Positions 40,110 to 49,632 of a stretch of DNA of 64,000 bases are shown one piece after another. The position numbers and the translations under genes were made by a program. The stretch's first letter is position 1, and each line of letters starts with the position of its first letter. Source of the DNA: Parvimonas sp. oral taxon 110 str. F0139 (lineage in GTDB: Bacteria > Bacillota > Clostridia > Tissierellales > Peptoniphilaceae); assembly GCF_000214475.1 (NCBI RefSeq), contig NZ_AFII01000001.1, positions 310,001-374,000 of the forward strand, in the 5' to 3' direction. The notes beneath the pieces were generated by a model, which made no database searches, was not told where the DNA came from, and saw only the letters and a program-made list of their open reading frames with translations.

Positions 40110-40412
40110 TTATTTTAAATTTTTTTGAACCAAAATATATATTAATATAGAATAAATAATTACTAAAAGTCCTTGTAAATCATAATATAAATTATTTTTT
40201 ACAAAAGTATCATTTATAAACGTTAAAACAAAATCAAATATCCCAAAAAATATAATATAGTTTGAAGATTTTTTTTGAGCTATTTCCCAATTTCCCTTGT
40301 TCCTACTTGATTTTTTAGTTCTAAAACCATATATTCCCGAATCGAACTTTGGAGGAAATGCCTTCATAATAATCCCTCCTGAGATAAATACGATTGCTAC
40401 AATATAAATCAT
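40110..40412 (-). CDS. SdpI-family small membrane protein
   Basis: A 100-residue protein with about three membrane helices. FDSGIYGFRTKKSSRNKGNWEIAQ resembles the conserved YGyRT...n..W..AN loop of SdpI/YhfL-type proteins, a family that includes the immunity protein against the SdpC toxin. No toxin gene is nearby, so a general membrane role is as likely. It starts at ATG 40412 after GGAGG. Confidence 0.65.
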   Translation of the reverse strand: MIYIVAIVFISGGIIMKAFPPKFDSGIYGFRTKKSSRNKGNWEIAQKKSSNYIIFFGIFDFVLTFINDTFVKNNLYYDLQGLLVIIYSILIYILVQKNLK

Positions 40413-40461
40413 AATAAAACCTCCAATCTATATTATCAACATAAATTATATCTACTACTAT

Positions 40462-40890
40462 CTAATCTTTTTTTGAAATAATTTCTTCCATATACATTGC
40501 TTTTGTTGATAAATGTGCATATTTATTATCTACAAATTTGACAATTAAAAATGCCAAAAACATCGTAAATAAACCAATACCAAATCCAATCAAATCAATT
40601 CCTTTTAAATTAGGTAGAGCTATATTGACTAATAATATTGAAAGAATAAACATTAAAATAGGAAATCCATATAAGAAAATAGAATATTTTAATACAATAC
40701 TACTATCCACTCCTATTTTTACATAATCTCCAACTGAAACATCTAATGTCTTTTTCATAACAATATGCATTGTTGGGGTTGGACATCCTCCACAAGTTTT
40801 GCAGGTTCCTTTACATCCACTTATTCTTGAAATTAAAACTTTACACTTATCTTCAGGTAAGATTTTTGTTACATATCCTACTTGTTCCAT
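40462..40890 (-). CDS. RseC/MucC-family (SoxR-reducing type) membrane protein
   Basis: A 142-residue protein. The N-terminal cytoplasmic part has a Cys cluster CKGTCKTCGGC (residues about 26-36), typical of RseC family Fe-S or redox motifs. VKIGVDSS precedes two membrane helices (about 68-87 and 100-118). In other bacteria RseC works beside the Rnf/Rsx electron-transfer complex. No rnf genes are in this window. It overlaps the tcdA end by 13 bases. Confidence 0.82.
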   Translation of the reverse strand: MEQVGYVTKILPEDKCKVLISRISGCKGTCKTCGGCPTPTMHIVMKKTLDVSVGDYVKIGVDSSIVLKYSIFLYGFPILMFILSILLVNIALPNLKGIDLIGFGIGLFTMFLAFLIVKFVDNKYAHLSTKAMYMEEIISKKD

Positions 40891-41590
40891 AATATCAAAT
40901 CCTTTACTACTTCTGATGTAATAATTAGTCCCATAGTTGAAGGAATAAAGCTTATACTTGAAGGGGATGATTTTCTAATTTTATCTGATTCAATTATTTC
41001 TCCACTAGAAATTTCATCAGAACAAACACATTTTAATTTTTTTATTCCTAGCTTTTTCAATTCTCTTCTCATTACCCTTGCAAGTGGACAGCATGATGTT
41101 TTATATATATCCACTACTTTAAATCTTGTAGGATCCAGTTTATTCCCTGCTCCCATTGCACTAATTATATTTATATTATTTTCATAACAATATTTTATCA
41201 GATAAATTTTAGAAGTAATAGTATCTATCGCATCAATAACATAATCATAGTATTTCAAATTGAAATTTTCAATATTGTTTTTATCTAGCTTTTTTTGAAT
41301 ATATTTACTTTTATATCTGGATTGATAAGTTCTATTCTATTCTTCATTTCATCTGCTTTATATTTCCCAATATTATTTGACATTGCATGAATTTGTCTAT
41401 TTACATTAGTTATGTCAATAGTATCAAAATCTACTAATGAGATTTCTCCTATTCCACATCTACAAAGCGATTCAACTGCAAAACTTCCTACTCCACCAAT
41501 TCCAAATACAATAACTTTAGAATTTTTTAAAATTTCAAGTGAATCCTTCCCTATTAGACTTTCAGTTCTTGAATAAATATTATTTTCCAA
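40878..41590 (-). CDS. tcdA: TcdA, tRNA threonylcarbamoyladenosine dehydratase, one apparent frameshift
   Basis: An E1/ThiF-fold enzyme of about 237 residues when restored. It has the nucleotide loop VFGIGGVGSFAVE, LVDFDTIDITNVNRQIHA, VIDAIDT and SAMGAGNKLDPTRF, the pattern of TcdA/CsdL, which cyclises t6A37 in tRNA using ATP. The T-run 41290-41296 is one base short and splits the frame after NIFKK. The start appears to be TTG 41590, overlapping the aspS stop. Confidence 0.88.
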
Positions 41591-43352
41591 TTTTTAAATT
41601 TAACTCCTCAAGTTGTCCTTCTGATACAATACATGGTGCATCTGTTAATAAATCAGATGCTGATTGCGTCTTTGGAAATGCTATTACATCCTTTATATTG
41701 TTTGTACCCGCTAACAGCATAATCAATCTATCAAGTCCAAATGCAAGACCGCCATGTGGTGGTGTTCCATATTTTAAAGCCTCAAGTAAAAATCCAAATT
41801 TTATTTCAGTTTCCTCTTTAGTAAGTCCTAAAGCTTTAAACATTCTATTTTGTAAATCAGAATTGTTAATTCTAATTGAACCTCCACCTAGTTCATCTCC
41901 GTTTATTACAATGTCGTATGCTTTTGCATAAACTTTTTCGGGATTGCTTTCCAAATATTTAATATCTTCATCTTTCGGATGAGTAAAAGGATGATGTTTT
42001 GAAACATATCTTTTTTCTTCTTCGTCATATTCAAAAAGTGGAAAATCTACAATCCAGCATAAGTTATATTCATTAGGATTTAATAAATTCATTTCTTTTG
42101 CAATAACACATCTTAAAGCTCCTAGTGAATTTAAAACAATATCATTTTTATCTGCAAGCATTAAAATTAAATCATCATCTTTAGCGTCTACCTTTGTTTT
42201 TATATTAGAGATAATTTCTTCATTTAAAAACTTTGAAATAGAAGATGTAACTTCTCCATCAGTTATTTTTATCCAGAATAAATTTTTTGCTCCATAATCT
42301 CTAATCGAATCAATTAACTTATCAATTTTCTTTCTAGTATATTCCTTTGAATATTTTCCGATTGAAATTGCTCTTACACTCCCACCAGAAGCAATTGCAT
42401 TTTTAAATAAATCAAATTCAACTTCCTTAACACAATCTGTAATATTTCTAATTTCAAAACCAAAACGTAAATCCGGTTTATCACTTCCATATTTTTCCAT
42501 TGCATCATCATATTTCATTCTTTTTATAGGTAATTCAATATCAATTCCTTTAATTTCCTTGAATAATCTTTTTAACATTCTTTCATTTACATCAATAACA
42601 TCTTCAACATCAACAAAACTCATTTCAAGGTCAACTTGAGTAAATTCAGGTTGTCTATTAGCTCTTAAATCCTCATCTCTAAAACATTTAACAATTTGAA
42701 AATATCTATCCATTCCTGAAATCATTAAAAGTTGTTTCATAATTTGTGGAGATTGTGGAAGCGCATAAAAATTCCCCGGATTTACTCTAGATGGTACGAG
42801 ATAGTCTCTTGCTCCTTCTGGTGTAGGTTTATTAAGATATGGAGTTTCTATTTCCACAAAATTATTTTCAGTGTAAAAATCTCTTATAACCTTACATACT
42901 TTAGCTCTTAATTTTAAATTATTTTGTAAACTTTCTTTTCTTAAATCCAAAAATCTATATTTTAATCTTAAACTTTCAGAAACATTATCGTCATCTTTAA
43001 TATAAATTGGAGGAGTTTGAGCTGTGTCTAAAACTACTAATTCACTTACTTCAACTTCAATATCTCCAGTAGGTATTTTTGAATTTTTACTTTCTCTTTC
43101 AGTAACAACTCCTTTAACAGCTAAAACAAATTCAGATCTTATTTCTTTTGCACTATTAAAAACACTTTCTCCTAAAGTATCTCTCACAACGATTTGTGAA
43201 ATTCCAGTAGTATCTCTTAAGTCCATAAAAATTAACGAACCTAAATTTCTTTCCTTAGCAACCCATCCCATCAAAATTACTTCTTTACCAATATCTTCTT
43301 TTCTTAAATTTCCACACATATGTGTCCTTCTTAAATTTCCCATTTGTGCCAT
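41580..43352 (-). CDS. aspS: AspS, aspartyl-tRNA synthetase
   Basis: A bacterial-type AspRS of 590 residues, starting at ATG 43352 (MAQMGNLRRTHMCG) after AGGAGG. The N-terminal OB-fold anticodon domain (VILMGWVAKERN) is followed by class II motifs: motif 2 FRDEDLRANRQPEFTQVD and motif 3 GLAFGLDRL, with the GAD insertion domain between. Intact. It is controlled by an upstream T-box leader and begins the aspS-tcdA-rseC group. Confidence 0.97.
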   Translation of the reverse strand: MAQMGNLRRTHMCGNLRKEDIGKEVILMGWVAKERNLGSLIFMDLRDTTGISQIVVRDTLGESVFNSAKEIRSEFVLAVKGVVTERESKNSKIPTGDIEVEVSELVVLDTAQTPPIYIKDDDNVSESLRLKYRFLDLRKESLQNNLKLRAKVCKVIRDFYTENNFVEIETPYLNKPTPEGARDYLVPSRVNPGNFYALPQSPQIMKQLLMISGMDRYFQIVKCFRDEDLRANRQPEFTQVDLEMSFVDVEDVIDVNERMLKRLFKEIKGIDIELPIKRMKYDDAMEKYGSDKPDLRFGFEIRNITDCVKEVEFDLFKNAIASGGSVRAISIGKYSKEYTRKKIDKLIDSIRDYGAKNLFWIKITDGEVTSSISKFLNEEIISNIKTKVDAKDDDLILMLADKNDIVLNSLGALRCVIAKEMNLLNPNEYNLCWIVDFPLFEYDEEEKRYVSKHHPFTHPKDEDIKYLESNPEKVYAKAYDIVINGDELGGGSIRINNSDLQNRMFKALGLTKEETEIKFGFLLEALKYGTPPHGGLAFGLDRLIMLLAGTNNIKDVIAFPKTQSASDLLTDAPCIVSEGQLEELNLKIGK

Positions 43353-43367
43353 ATTTTCCTCCTTATA

Positions 43368-43551
43368 AAAAAATCCCTGCAAAATTGCAGGGACGAATTA
43401 AATCCGCGGTACCACCCTAATTATAGGTATCTCTCTTTATAATAATAGCTCCAGATTGTCCCATTTTGTATTAATTAGTAATTTTCACCAAATGTTACCT
43501 CTCTAAAAATCTTAACAAAACTTTTTTCCTTCATCGCTTAATATTCTAATC
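43368..43551 (-). promoter_or_regulatory. T-box riboswitch for aspS
   Basis: The minus-strand leader carries the conserved T-box sequence AGGGTGGTACCGCG (43418-43405). A terminator hairpin follows, TCCCTGCA with TGCAGGGA (43374-43393) plus seven T. Upstream, AATGGGACAATCTGGAGC around 43450-43466 offers GAC, an Asp codon, as the specifier. Uncharged tRNA-Asp would favour the antiterminator and raise aspS expression. Confidence 0.92.
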
Positions 43552-43557
43552 TAAACA

Positions 43558-43586
43558 ATTATAACAATATTATCAAAAAAAGTCAA
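43558..43586 (-). promoter_or_regulatory. aspS promoter
   Basis: Minus-strand TTGACT (43586-43581), 17-base spacer, TATAAT (43563-43558), with the T-box leader starting near 43551. Confidence 0.85.
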
Positions 43587-43659
43587 CAAAAGGAATTATA
43601 CTCAATTCCTAATACTTAAAAGTAAGATACCAATAATATAATAAGCTCCTCTTATAAGA

Positions 43660-44172
43660 CTATTCTTTAGTTTCTTTTTCTATATTATCATTTATTTCTT
43701 CTATCTCATCATCTTCTTCATAATCATATTCAACTTCATCATTATCAACAAGTTCAACATCATTTTTATTTTTGTTAGTTAAATACCCATATCCACCTAT
43801 AACAACAAATACACATGCAATAATAGGATAAATCCAAAATGAAAATTTATTATTTAATTTAGGATATATCTTTAAAAAATTTTTAAAAACTGTAAAAAAT
43901 GTAAAATGATAGCGGTTAGCTATACTTATAGACGTTACAATTACCTCAGCTAAAAGCATTGATGCACAAGAAATAATAATTGATATAATAACTCCAATTT
44001 TCGTTAATTTTCTTGAAAATAAAGTATACATAAAAATCGCACAATATAAAGCAACAAATCCTGACCATGAACTGAAGACTCTTAACATAGCCACTCCTAC
44101 ATACAATGCAACCCCTGGTAAACATCCGATAATTGCACCAATCGTTCCAAATAAAATATTTCCTTTTTTCAT
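43660..44172 (-). CDS. Small membrane protein of unknown function
   Basis: A 170-residue protein, not recognised. It has about four membrane helices (roughly 7-28, 32-52, 57-82, 113-131) and a strongly acidic C-terminal tail of some 35 residues (EYDYEEDDEIEEIND). It starts 26 bases upstream of murJ's stop side, on the same strand, with a GGAG site, so it is probably cotranscribed downstream... of nothing but its neighbour order is murJ then this gene. The tail suggests a cytoplasmic cation or protein interaction, which is a guess. Confidence 0.7.
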   Translation of the reverse strand: MKKGNILFGTIGAIIGCLPGVALYVGVAMLRVFSSWSGFVALYCAIFMYTLFSRKLTKIGVIISIIISCASMLLAEVIVTSISIANRYHFTFFTVFKNFLKIYPKLNNKFSFWIYPIIACVFVVIGGYGYLTNKNKNDVELVDNDEVEYDYEEDDEIEEINDNIEKETKE

Positions 44173-44197
44173 AATATCTCCTTTTTATTATTTTTAT

Positions 44198-45703
44198 TTA
44201 AAATTTTTTAACAATAACTTTTAATATATCTATTGCTTGTCTTGTTCTCAATAAAACAGAAACAATTGTATAAGTAATAGCTGCGAATATTAAAGCAACT
44301 AAAAAGCTTAAATTTGAAGATAACTTAATATTTAGTAAAATAAATATTAATTTTGATATAATTGCCATTGAAATCACAGAAATTAAGACTTTTATACCAT
44401 TATTAACAATTGCTTTTGACTTTATCTTTCCAATTTGTTTTTCAAGTTTAATATATAAATTTACTGCTCCAAATATAGTTGCAATACTTGAGCCTAATGC
44501 AAGACCATTAAGTCCCATAAATCTTGATAAAATAATTGACATAATTACATTTAATATTACCATTTCAACAGAGTTTATAAGTGGTATTCTAGTCATTTTT
44601 AGTGCATAAAAAGCATTAGAAAGTACATCTCTAATCCCTAACCCTATAAGTCCTATTGCATAATAAAACAAAACTCCAGAAACCAAAATAACATCATTTT
44701 CATCGAATTTTCCTCTTTTAAATATCAAAGTTACTATTTCCTTTGAAAAAATTAGTATTCCTACACAAGCAGGTGTTACTAGATATATAATAGTTGAAAG
44801 AGTTTTAGCAATCTGTACTTTAAACTTTTGTTTTGACTCTATAGCTAATTTACTAAGTGTTGGAAAAATAGAAGTAACAATAGATACTACTAAGATTCCC
44901 CATACAAATTCATTTAATTTAACTGAATAAGATAAAACAGAAATACCTCTTACAGAAATAAAAGATGCTAAATTTTTATCAATAAGCTGATTAATTTGAT
45001 TTACAGCAACCCCGAAAATAATTGGGAGTGCTAATACTAACATTCTCTTTATATTTTCATCTTTAAAATTTACAATAAATTTATGTTTATATCCCGTACT
45101 TCTAATAGCTGGAATATATGGTATATACTGAAAAATTGTAGCAATTGCAACACCAATTGGTGCTAATATTGGATTTATCTTATAACTTATTATTAAAAAT
45201 ATTATAATTACAATATTATATATAAATCCTGTTGAACCAGGAACTACAAAATTACCCTTTATATTTAAATATCCTTTAAGGATTGAGTTTAGTAGTTGAG
45301 CAAACATTCCAAGTATAGTAATTCTAGTAAATGTAACTGATAATTCAAAAATTTCTCCAGAATATCCCATTGCAAATAAAAATACAATTTGTCTTGCAAA
45401 TATATAAGCTAGAACTGTTGCAATAAGGGAAATTATAAAAATTATATTTAAAATATTACTTGTAAATTTTTCAGATGTCGCTTTTCCTTCTCTTTTTTCC
45501 AAAGAAGTATAAGTTGGTATAAAATTAATTGAAATACCAGACATAACAAATCCTAAAATTGTATAAGGAACCAAAAGTGAAATTTGAAAAGCAGTTGCTA
45601 TCTCTCCTGTTCCATAAAAATAAGATAATAGTATTTCTCTAAAAAATCCTAATATTTTAGATAAAATATTTATAACCATTAGCAAAAAAGCTGTATAACC
45701 CAT
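44198..45703 (-). CDS. murJ: MurJ/MviN-family lipid II flippase
   Basis: A 501-residue MOP-superfamily protein with about 14 membrane helices. KILGFFREILLSYFYGTGEIATAF at the start and LALGSSIATIFGA near the end are typical of MurJ. It would flip lipid-linked peptidoglycan precursor across the membrane. Intact, with a GGAG site. The small acidic-tailed membrane protein gene follows 25 bases after its stop, so the two are probably cotranscribed. Confidence 0.92.
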   Translation of the reverse strand: MGYTAFLLMVINILSKILGFFREILLSYFYGTGEIATAFQISLLVPYTILGFVMSGISINFIPTYTSLEKREGKATSEKFTSNILNIIFIISLIATVLAYIFARQIVFLFAMGYSGEIFELSVTFTRITILGMFAQLLNSILKGYLNIKGNFVVPGSTGFIYNIVIIIFLIISYKINPILAPIGVAIATIFQYIPYIPAIRSTGYKHKFIVNFKDENIKRMLVLALPIIFGVAVNQINQLIDKNLASFISVRGISVLSYSVKLNEFVWGILVVSIVTSIFPTLSKLAIESKQKFKVQIAKTLSTIIYLVTPACVGILIFSKEIVTLIFKRGKFDENDVILVSGVLFYYAIGLIGLGIRDVLSNAFYALKMTRIPLINSVEMVILNVIMSIILSRFMGLNGLALGSSIATIFGAVNLYIKLEKQIGKIKSKAIVNNGIKVLISVISMAIISKLIFILLNIKLSSNLSFLVALIFAAITYTIVSVLLRTRQAIDILKVIVKKF

Positions 45704-45719
45704 AAAATTCTCCTATCAT

Positions 45720-45748
45720 AAAAAAGGTCAAAAACATAAGTTTTTGAC
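45720..45748 (-). terminator. Terminator after the gene at 45750
   Basis: GTCAAAAAC and GTTTTTGAC form a 9-bp stem with a four-base loop, followed on the minus strand by CTTTTTT. It separates the unknown gene from murJ. Confidence 0.8.
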
Positions 45749-45749
45749 T

Positions 45750-46478
45750 TTAGTTTTTATATCTACTTGTTACTTTATCATTAAGTCCATACCATATAAA
45801 TATTCTTGAAGTTTTATGTAAATGATCCATAAAAACTTTATTTATATGATTATAAAGTTCCTCTAAATCTTTTTTTGTCAAAAATTTTTCTTTCTGTAAA
45901 ACATAATAATTATTATCTTTAAATTCTAATTTTAATTGTTTTACAATATAATTATTAAGATTAAAAATATAATCTTTAATCACATTTTCAAAAAAATCAT
46001 TAGTCTTTTCTTCAAATTTTTTATTTAAATTATAATAATCTATAACATTATTTATTAATCTATTTCTAAATCTATAATCTTTAGATGATAATTTTCTTAC
46101 AATAAGTTTTTGCTTTCTACTAATTTTTAAATTAGGATAATTGACTAAAAAATAATTTTCCACTTCATTAGCAAAAACATTTGATTTTTTTCCATATATA
46201 TAAGAATCTACAGCTAAAACAATTTCAAGACGATTTATATCGTCATAAACCAATTTTTGTACTGCACTTTTTATATATTCTTTATCAGATCTATTCTTGT
46301 AGAAGCTGTCTAAACTCTTTGAGATTTTATTAAAAATTGCTTGTCTAAATCTTACATTAAATCCACGTTGTTCAATTGAGAGTGAGGAAATAAAAATATC
46401 AAAGGCAACTGAATCTTTTAAATATAAAAAATTATATTCTAAAGCAATTCTAGTGTCTTTATCTAATAACGCATTCAT
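45750..46478 (-). CDS. Protein of unknown function
   Basis: A 242-residue protein, not recognised. It starts at ATG 46478 (MNALLDKDTRIALEYN) after GGAGGAGG. The sequence is mostly alpha-helical by eye, rich in Asn, Lys, Tyr and Phe, with no membrane helix and no cysteine or obvious catalytic motif. It follows the macro-domain-like gene by 56 bases on the same strand, so both probably form one transcript ending at the hairpin 45720-45748. Confidence 0.7.
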   Translation of the reverse strand: MNALLDKDTRIALEYNFLYLKDSVAFDIFISSLSIEQRGFNVRFRQAIFNKISKSLDSFYKNRSDKEYIKSAVQKLVYDDINRLEIVLAVDSYIYGKKSNVFANEVENYFLVNYPNLKISRKQKLIVRKLSSKDYRFRNRLINNVIDYYNLNKKFEEKTNDFFENVIKDYIFNLNNYIVKQLKLEFKDNNYYVLQKEKFLTKKDLEELYNHINKVFMDHLHKTSRIFIWYGLNDKVTSRYKN

Positions 46479-46534
46479 ATTATCCTCCTCCCTTAATTTA
46501 ATCATTAATATTTTCAAAAAAACATTGTTTTAAG

Positions 46535-46966
46535 CTATTTACACAAAAAAACTACTATATCATTATTTAAATTTCTTAAAAATTTTTTAAAAACTTCACT
46601 ATGTTTAGATCCATAACTATTAAAAAGCCTTGTAATATCAACAGCAACTGTATTGAATTCACGTCTTTCAATTTCAATTAAAATATTAGAAAAAATACCT
46701 TCCAAAAATTTTTCATCTTCTTCTTTTTCAATTTTTTGTGGAATTGAACAAAGTACAATATAAGTTGCTTTGAGATTAAACGCCGGAACAACTTTAAATT
46801 CTCCTGTTGTTAGTGAACTTAATTTACTAAAAACATCGAGTAGTCTATTTCCGGCCTTAGATATTATTTCCATAGTATCATCATTTGAAAAAGAATTATC
46901 AACGAAATAAACTATGCAGTCAGATTCAATATCAAAAATATTTTCGCTAACTACTCTAATATCCAT
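46535..46966 (-). CDS. Macro-domain-like protein
   Basis: A 143-residue protein resembling a macro domain. IFDIESDCIVYFVDNSF matches the strand and loop where macro domains have D-x-IVNAAN; then IISKAGNRLLDVFSKL and TTGEFKVVPAFNL match the later conserved AG...L and GE....PAFNL stretch. The ADP-ribose contact asparagine seems replaced, so binding or hydrolysis of ADP-ribose is uncertain. It precedes the unknown gene at 45750 and has a GGAGG site. Confidence 0.65.
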   Translation of the reverse strand: MDIRVVSENIFDIESDCIVYFVDNSFSNDDTMEIISKAGNRLLDVFSKLSSLTTGEFKVVPAFNLKATYIVLCSIPQKIEKEEDEKFLEGIFSNILIEIERREFNTVAVDITRLFNSYGSKHSEVFKKFLRNLNNDIVVFLCK

Positions 46967-47086
46967 AACAAACCTCCAAAAGCTTATAATAAAAATAGTA
47001 CAATTATTATATATTTTTTTTAGTTTTAGTCAATAATCATAAGCATATAAAATTGATAATTTTATGATTAATATTTTTTAATTATT

Positions 47087-47115
47087 TTTCAATTAATAAA
47101 ATGTTATGATATAAT
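47087..47115 (+). promoter_or_regulatory. tmcAL promoter
   Basis: Plus-strand TTTCAA (47087-47092), 17-base spacer, TATAAT (47110-47115), 80 bases upstream of tmcAL. Confidence 0.65.
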
Positions 47116-47196
47116 AATCGTATATAGTAAAATTATTTACTTTATTACGAATATTTTAATATAATAATCTTTAAATAATTTTAAAAAGGAGATTTT

Positions 47197-48408
47197 ATGA
47201 AAAACTCAGGAATAATTGCTGAATACAATCCATTTCATTTAGGTCATAAATATCAAATAGATAGAATAAAAAATGAATTGAATTCCAATATAATTGCAAT
47301 AATGAGCGGAGATTTTGTTCAGCGTGGTGAATGTTCAATCTTAGACAAATACACAAGGGCTAGAATTGCAGTTAATAATGGAGTTGATCTCGTAATAGAA
47401 CTTCCATTTTACTACAGTTTGCAAAGTGCTGAAAACTTTGCAAAAGGTGGAATATCTATTCTAAATAAACTAGATATCATAGACTATCTTTGCTTTGGTT
47501 TCGAATGTGAGAAAAAAGAGGATATTATAGAAATTGCAAAATTTCAACTTCAATACAAAAATGAAATAGAAAAAATCTTAAGCTATGAAATGAAACTTGG
47601 AAAAAGTTATGCAGTTGCATATAAAAATGCTTGTATAGAAATTAACAGAAAATATAAGATTTTAGAAATACAAGATGACTTTTTTATTTCCAATAATATT
47701 CTATCAATTGAATATGTTAAAAATATAATATTATCAAAATCTAAAATAACTCCTTTTCCTATAAAAAGAAAAGGAAAAAATTATAATGATGAGAATTACA
47801 ATTCACAAGAACAATTAAGTGCTTCTGCAATAAGAAAAGCAATTTATGAAAATAATTTAGAAAAAGTTGAAAATTTTTTAGATGAAATAATATTTAATGA
47901 AATAAAAAATTCAGTAGAAAACAATATTTTACCTAATGAAAAAATTATTTTAGAAATTTTAAAATATAATATTTTAATAAATCAAATCAATCCTGAAAAT
48001 ATTGTAAATTACGAAAATGGAGTTTTAAATTTAATTAAGAAAAATATTTATTCAGTAAACTCTATAGAAGAATTAGCAGAGAAAATACAGAGTAAAAGAT
48101 ATAAAAAAGTTAGAATTAAAAGATTTATTTACAATTATCTATTGAATATAAATAATGAAATAAAGGAAATGTATTCTAAAGATATTGAATATATAACAGT
48201 TTTAGGATTTAACAAAAAAGGACAAGAACTGCTTAAAGAAATTAAAAATAAAACTAATTTAGAAATTATAACAACAAACAAAAGCACACATAATCTATCG
48301 GATTTTCAAAAAAACAAATTTGAAATTGAACAAAATTCAAGAAAACTTTATAAGCTATTCACAAATACCAAAAATGAAACTGAGTTTATATCTTTTTTGC
48401 ATGAATAA
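47197..48408 (+). CDS. tmcAL: TmcAL (YlbM), tRNA(Met) cytidine acetate ligase
   Basis: A 403-residue nucleotidyltransferase-like enzyme. It begins GIIAEYNPFHLGHKYQI (HxGH ATP-binding motif), then IMSGDFVQRGECSILDKYTRARIA and DLVIELPFYYSLQSAENFA, the signature of TmcAL. The enzyme makes N4-acetylcytidine at the wobble position of elongator tRNA-Met from acetate and ATP. It is one of the few plus-strand genes, monocistronic with its own promoter and terminator. Confidence 0.94.
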   Translation: MKNSGIIAEYNPFHLGHKYQIDRIKNELNSNIIAIMSGDFVQRGECSILDKYTRARIAVNNGVDLVIELPFYYSLQSAENFAKGGISILNKLDIIDYLCFGFECEKKEDIIEIAKFQLQYKNEIEKILSYEMKLGKSYAVAYKNACIEINRKYKILEIQDDFFISNNILSIEYVKNIILSKSKITPFPIKRKGKNYNDENYNSQEQLSASAIRKAIYENNLEKVENFLDEIIFNEIKNSVENNILPNEKIILEILKYNILINQINPENIVNYENGVLNLIKKNIYSVNSIEELAEKIQSKRYKKVRIKRFIYNYLLNINNEIKEMYSKDIEYITVLGFNKKGQELLKEIKNKTNLEIITTNKSTHNLSDFQKNKFEIEQNSRKLYKLFTNTKNETEFISFLHE

Positions 48409-48496
48409 ATATAATTATAGTTGTCTAGTATAAAATAATACAATCATAAATATATGATATTTATCTAGTAATTTCTAATAATTAGACATTAAAAAT

Positions 48497-48537
48497 AAGC
48501 TGATAAAGACTACTATTGTATTCTTTATCAGCTTTTT
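48497..48537. terminator. Bidirectional terminator
   Basis: A 13-bp perfect stem (AAGCTGATAAAGA with TCTTTATCAGCTT) and twelve-base loop between the convergent tmcAL and lrgB genes, with a TTTTT tail on the plus strand. Confidence 0.88.
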
Positions 48538-48538
48538 G

Positions 48539-49228
48539 CTAAATAAAATTTAAAATTACAGGAATTAAAATTACTGCTAAAATTCCTGAAATTGAAATTG
48601 ATACTGTAGCAATAGAGCCTTCGATTTCTCCAAGTTCCATTGCTTTTGCAGTTCCTAGAACATGACTGCAAGAACCAAGTGCAACTCCTCTTGCAACTTT
48701 ATCATCAATTTTAAAAATCTTAAAAATTAATTCTCCTACACTATAACCTATAATTCCACAGATAACTATAAATACCATAGAAATTTCTATAATTGCTCCA
48801 ATTTTCTTTGAAATTTCATAACCTATAGCAGATGTTACAGACTTCGGCAACATCGAAAGTAAAATCTCTTTATTTATTCCAAAAATATTGAACAAAACGA
48901 CTCCAATAATAACTCCAACCCCTATTCCAACTAAACATCCAAGCAATATTGGAAGAAAATATTTTTTTATAATATCTAAATTTTTATATAGTGGTACTGC
49001 CAGTACAACAGTTGCCGGTGCAACAAAAAAAGTTAATATATCCGCTCCTTGCTTATAATTAGTATATGGAATTTTAAAAATCAAGAGAACTAAGATAATT
49101 AAGATTGAAGATGTAACCATTGGACTTAAAAATTTTAATCCTAATTTTAATTGAATTTCATACCCTATTACAAATGTTATTATAGTTAAAAAAATACCAA
49201 AAAGTGGATTGTTAATTATTAATTCCAT
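48539..49228 (-). CDS. lrgB: LrgB/CidB-family membrane protein
   Basis: A 229-residue protein with about seven membrane helices. SMLPKSVTSAIGYEIS, RGVALGSCSHVLGTAKAMELG and EIEGSIATVSISISGILAVIL are the conserved LrgB segments. With LrgA it forms a holin-like pair affecting autolysis; in some bacteria the pair exports pyruvate or glycolate. It overlaps the lrgA end by 17 bases. Confidence 0.93.
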   Translation of the reverse strand: MELIINNPLFGIFLTIITFVIGYEIQLKLGLKFLSPMVTSSILIILVLLIFKIPYTNYKQGADILTFFVAPATVVLAVPLYKNLDIIKKYFLPILLGCLVGIGVGVIIGVVLFNIFGINKEILLSMLPKSVTSAIGYEISKKIGAIIEISMVFIVICGIIGYSVGELIFKIFKIDDKVARGVALGSCSHVLGTAKAMELGEIEGSIATVSISISGILAVILIPVILNFI

Positions 49229-49594
49229 TTTTATCTCCTTTTACAAAAATCTTTACAAAAAAGGTTGTAACAAAAGCTGTAACAGTTATAGATACAACTA
49301 CACTTATAAACAAAATTAAAAATATTTGTAAAAATTTTCCGTTAAAATGATGGAATTTATCTATAACTCCAATTACTAACGGTGTCATAAACAATGTAAT
49401 ACTTTCTAGTAAAAACCCTGAAACTTTTTCTATTTTCTTTAACTCAATTACTTTAAAATATAATAATGCAACTAAAAGTAACATTGACAAAATTGTAGCC
49501 GGAATTGGAGATTTAAAAATAACCTCCAAAATAGTTCCAATAAATAAAAAATTAAAATAATTAAGAATTCATAAATATGTTTAATACTAATCAT
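49212..49594 (-). CDS. lrgA: LrgA/CidA-family holin-like protein, one apparent frameshift
   Basis: About 127 residues when restored, with four membrane helices. The intact C-terminal part (FKSPIPATILSMLLLVALLY, LFMTPLVIGVID) is LrgA-like. Its N-terminal helix is in another frame; one extra T in the run near 49545 joins MISIKHIYEFLIILIF to FIGTILEVIFKSPIP. ATG 49594 follows AGGAG with almost no spacing, so the exact start is uncertain. Confidence 0.75.
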
Positions 49595-49606
49595 CTCCTA
49601 AAATAA

Positions 49607-49632
49607 TTTAAGGGTTATCTCTAACCCTTAAA
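49607..49632 (-). terminator. Hairpin between degV and lrgA
   Basis: TTTAAGGGTTA and TAACCCTTAAA form an 11-bp stem with a four-base loop that overlaps the degV stop. The tail on the minus strand is only moderately T-rich, so it is a weak or partial terminator. Confidence 0.55.

Noticed and set aside
40110..40412. Bacteriocin immunity locus based on the SdpI-like protein
   Set aside because: There is no toxin, processing or export gene next to it.
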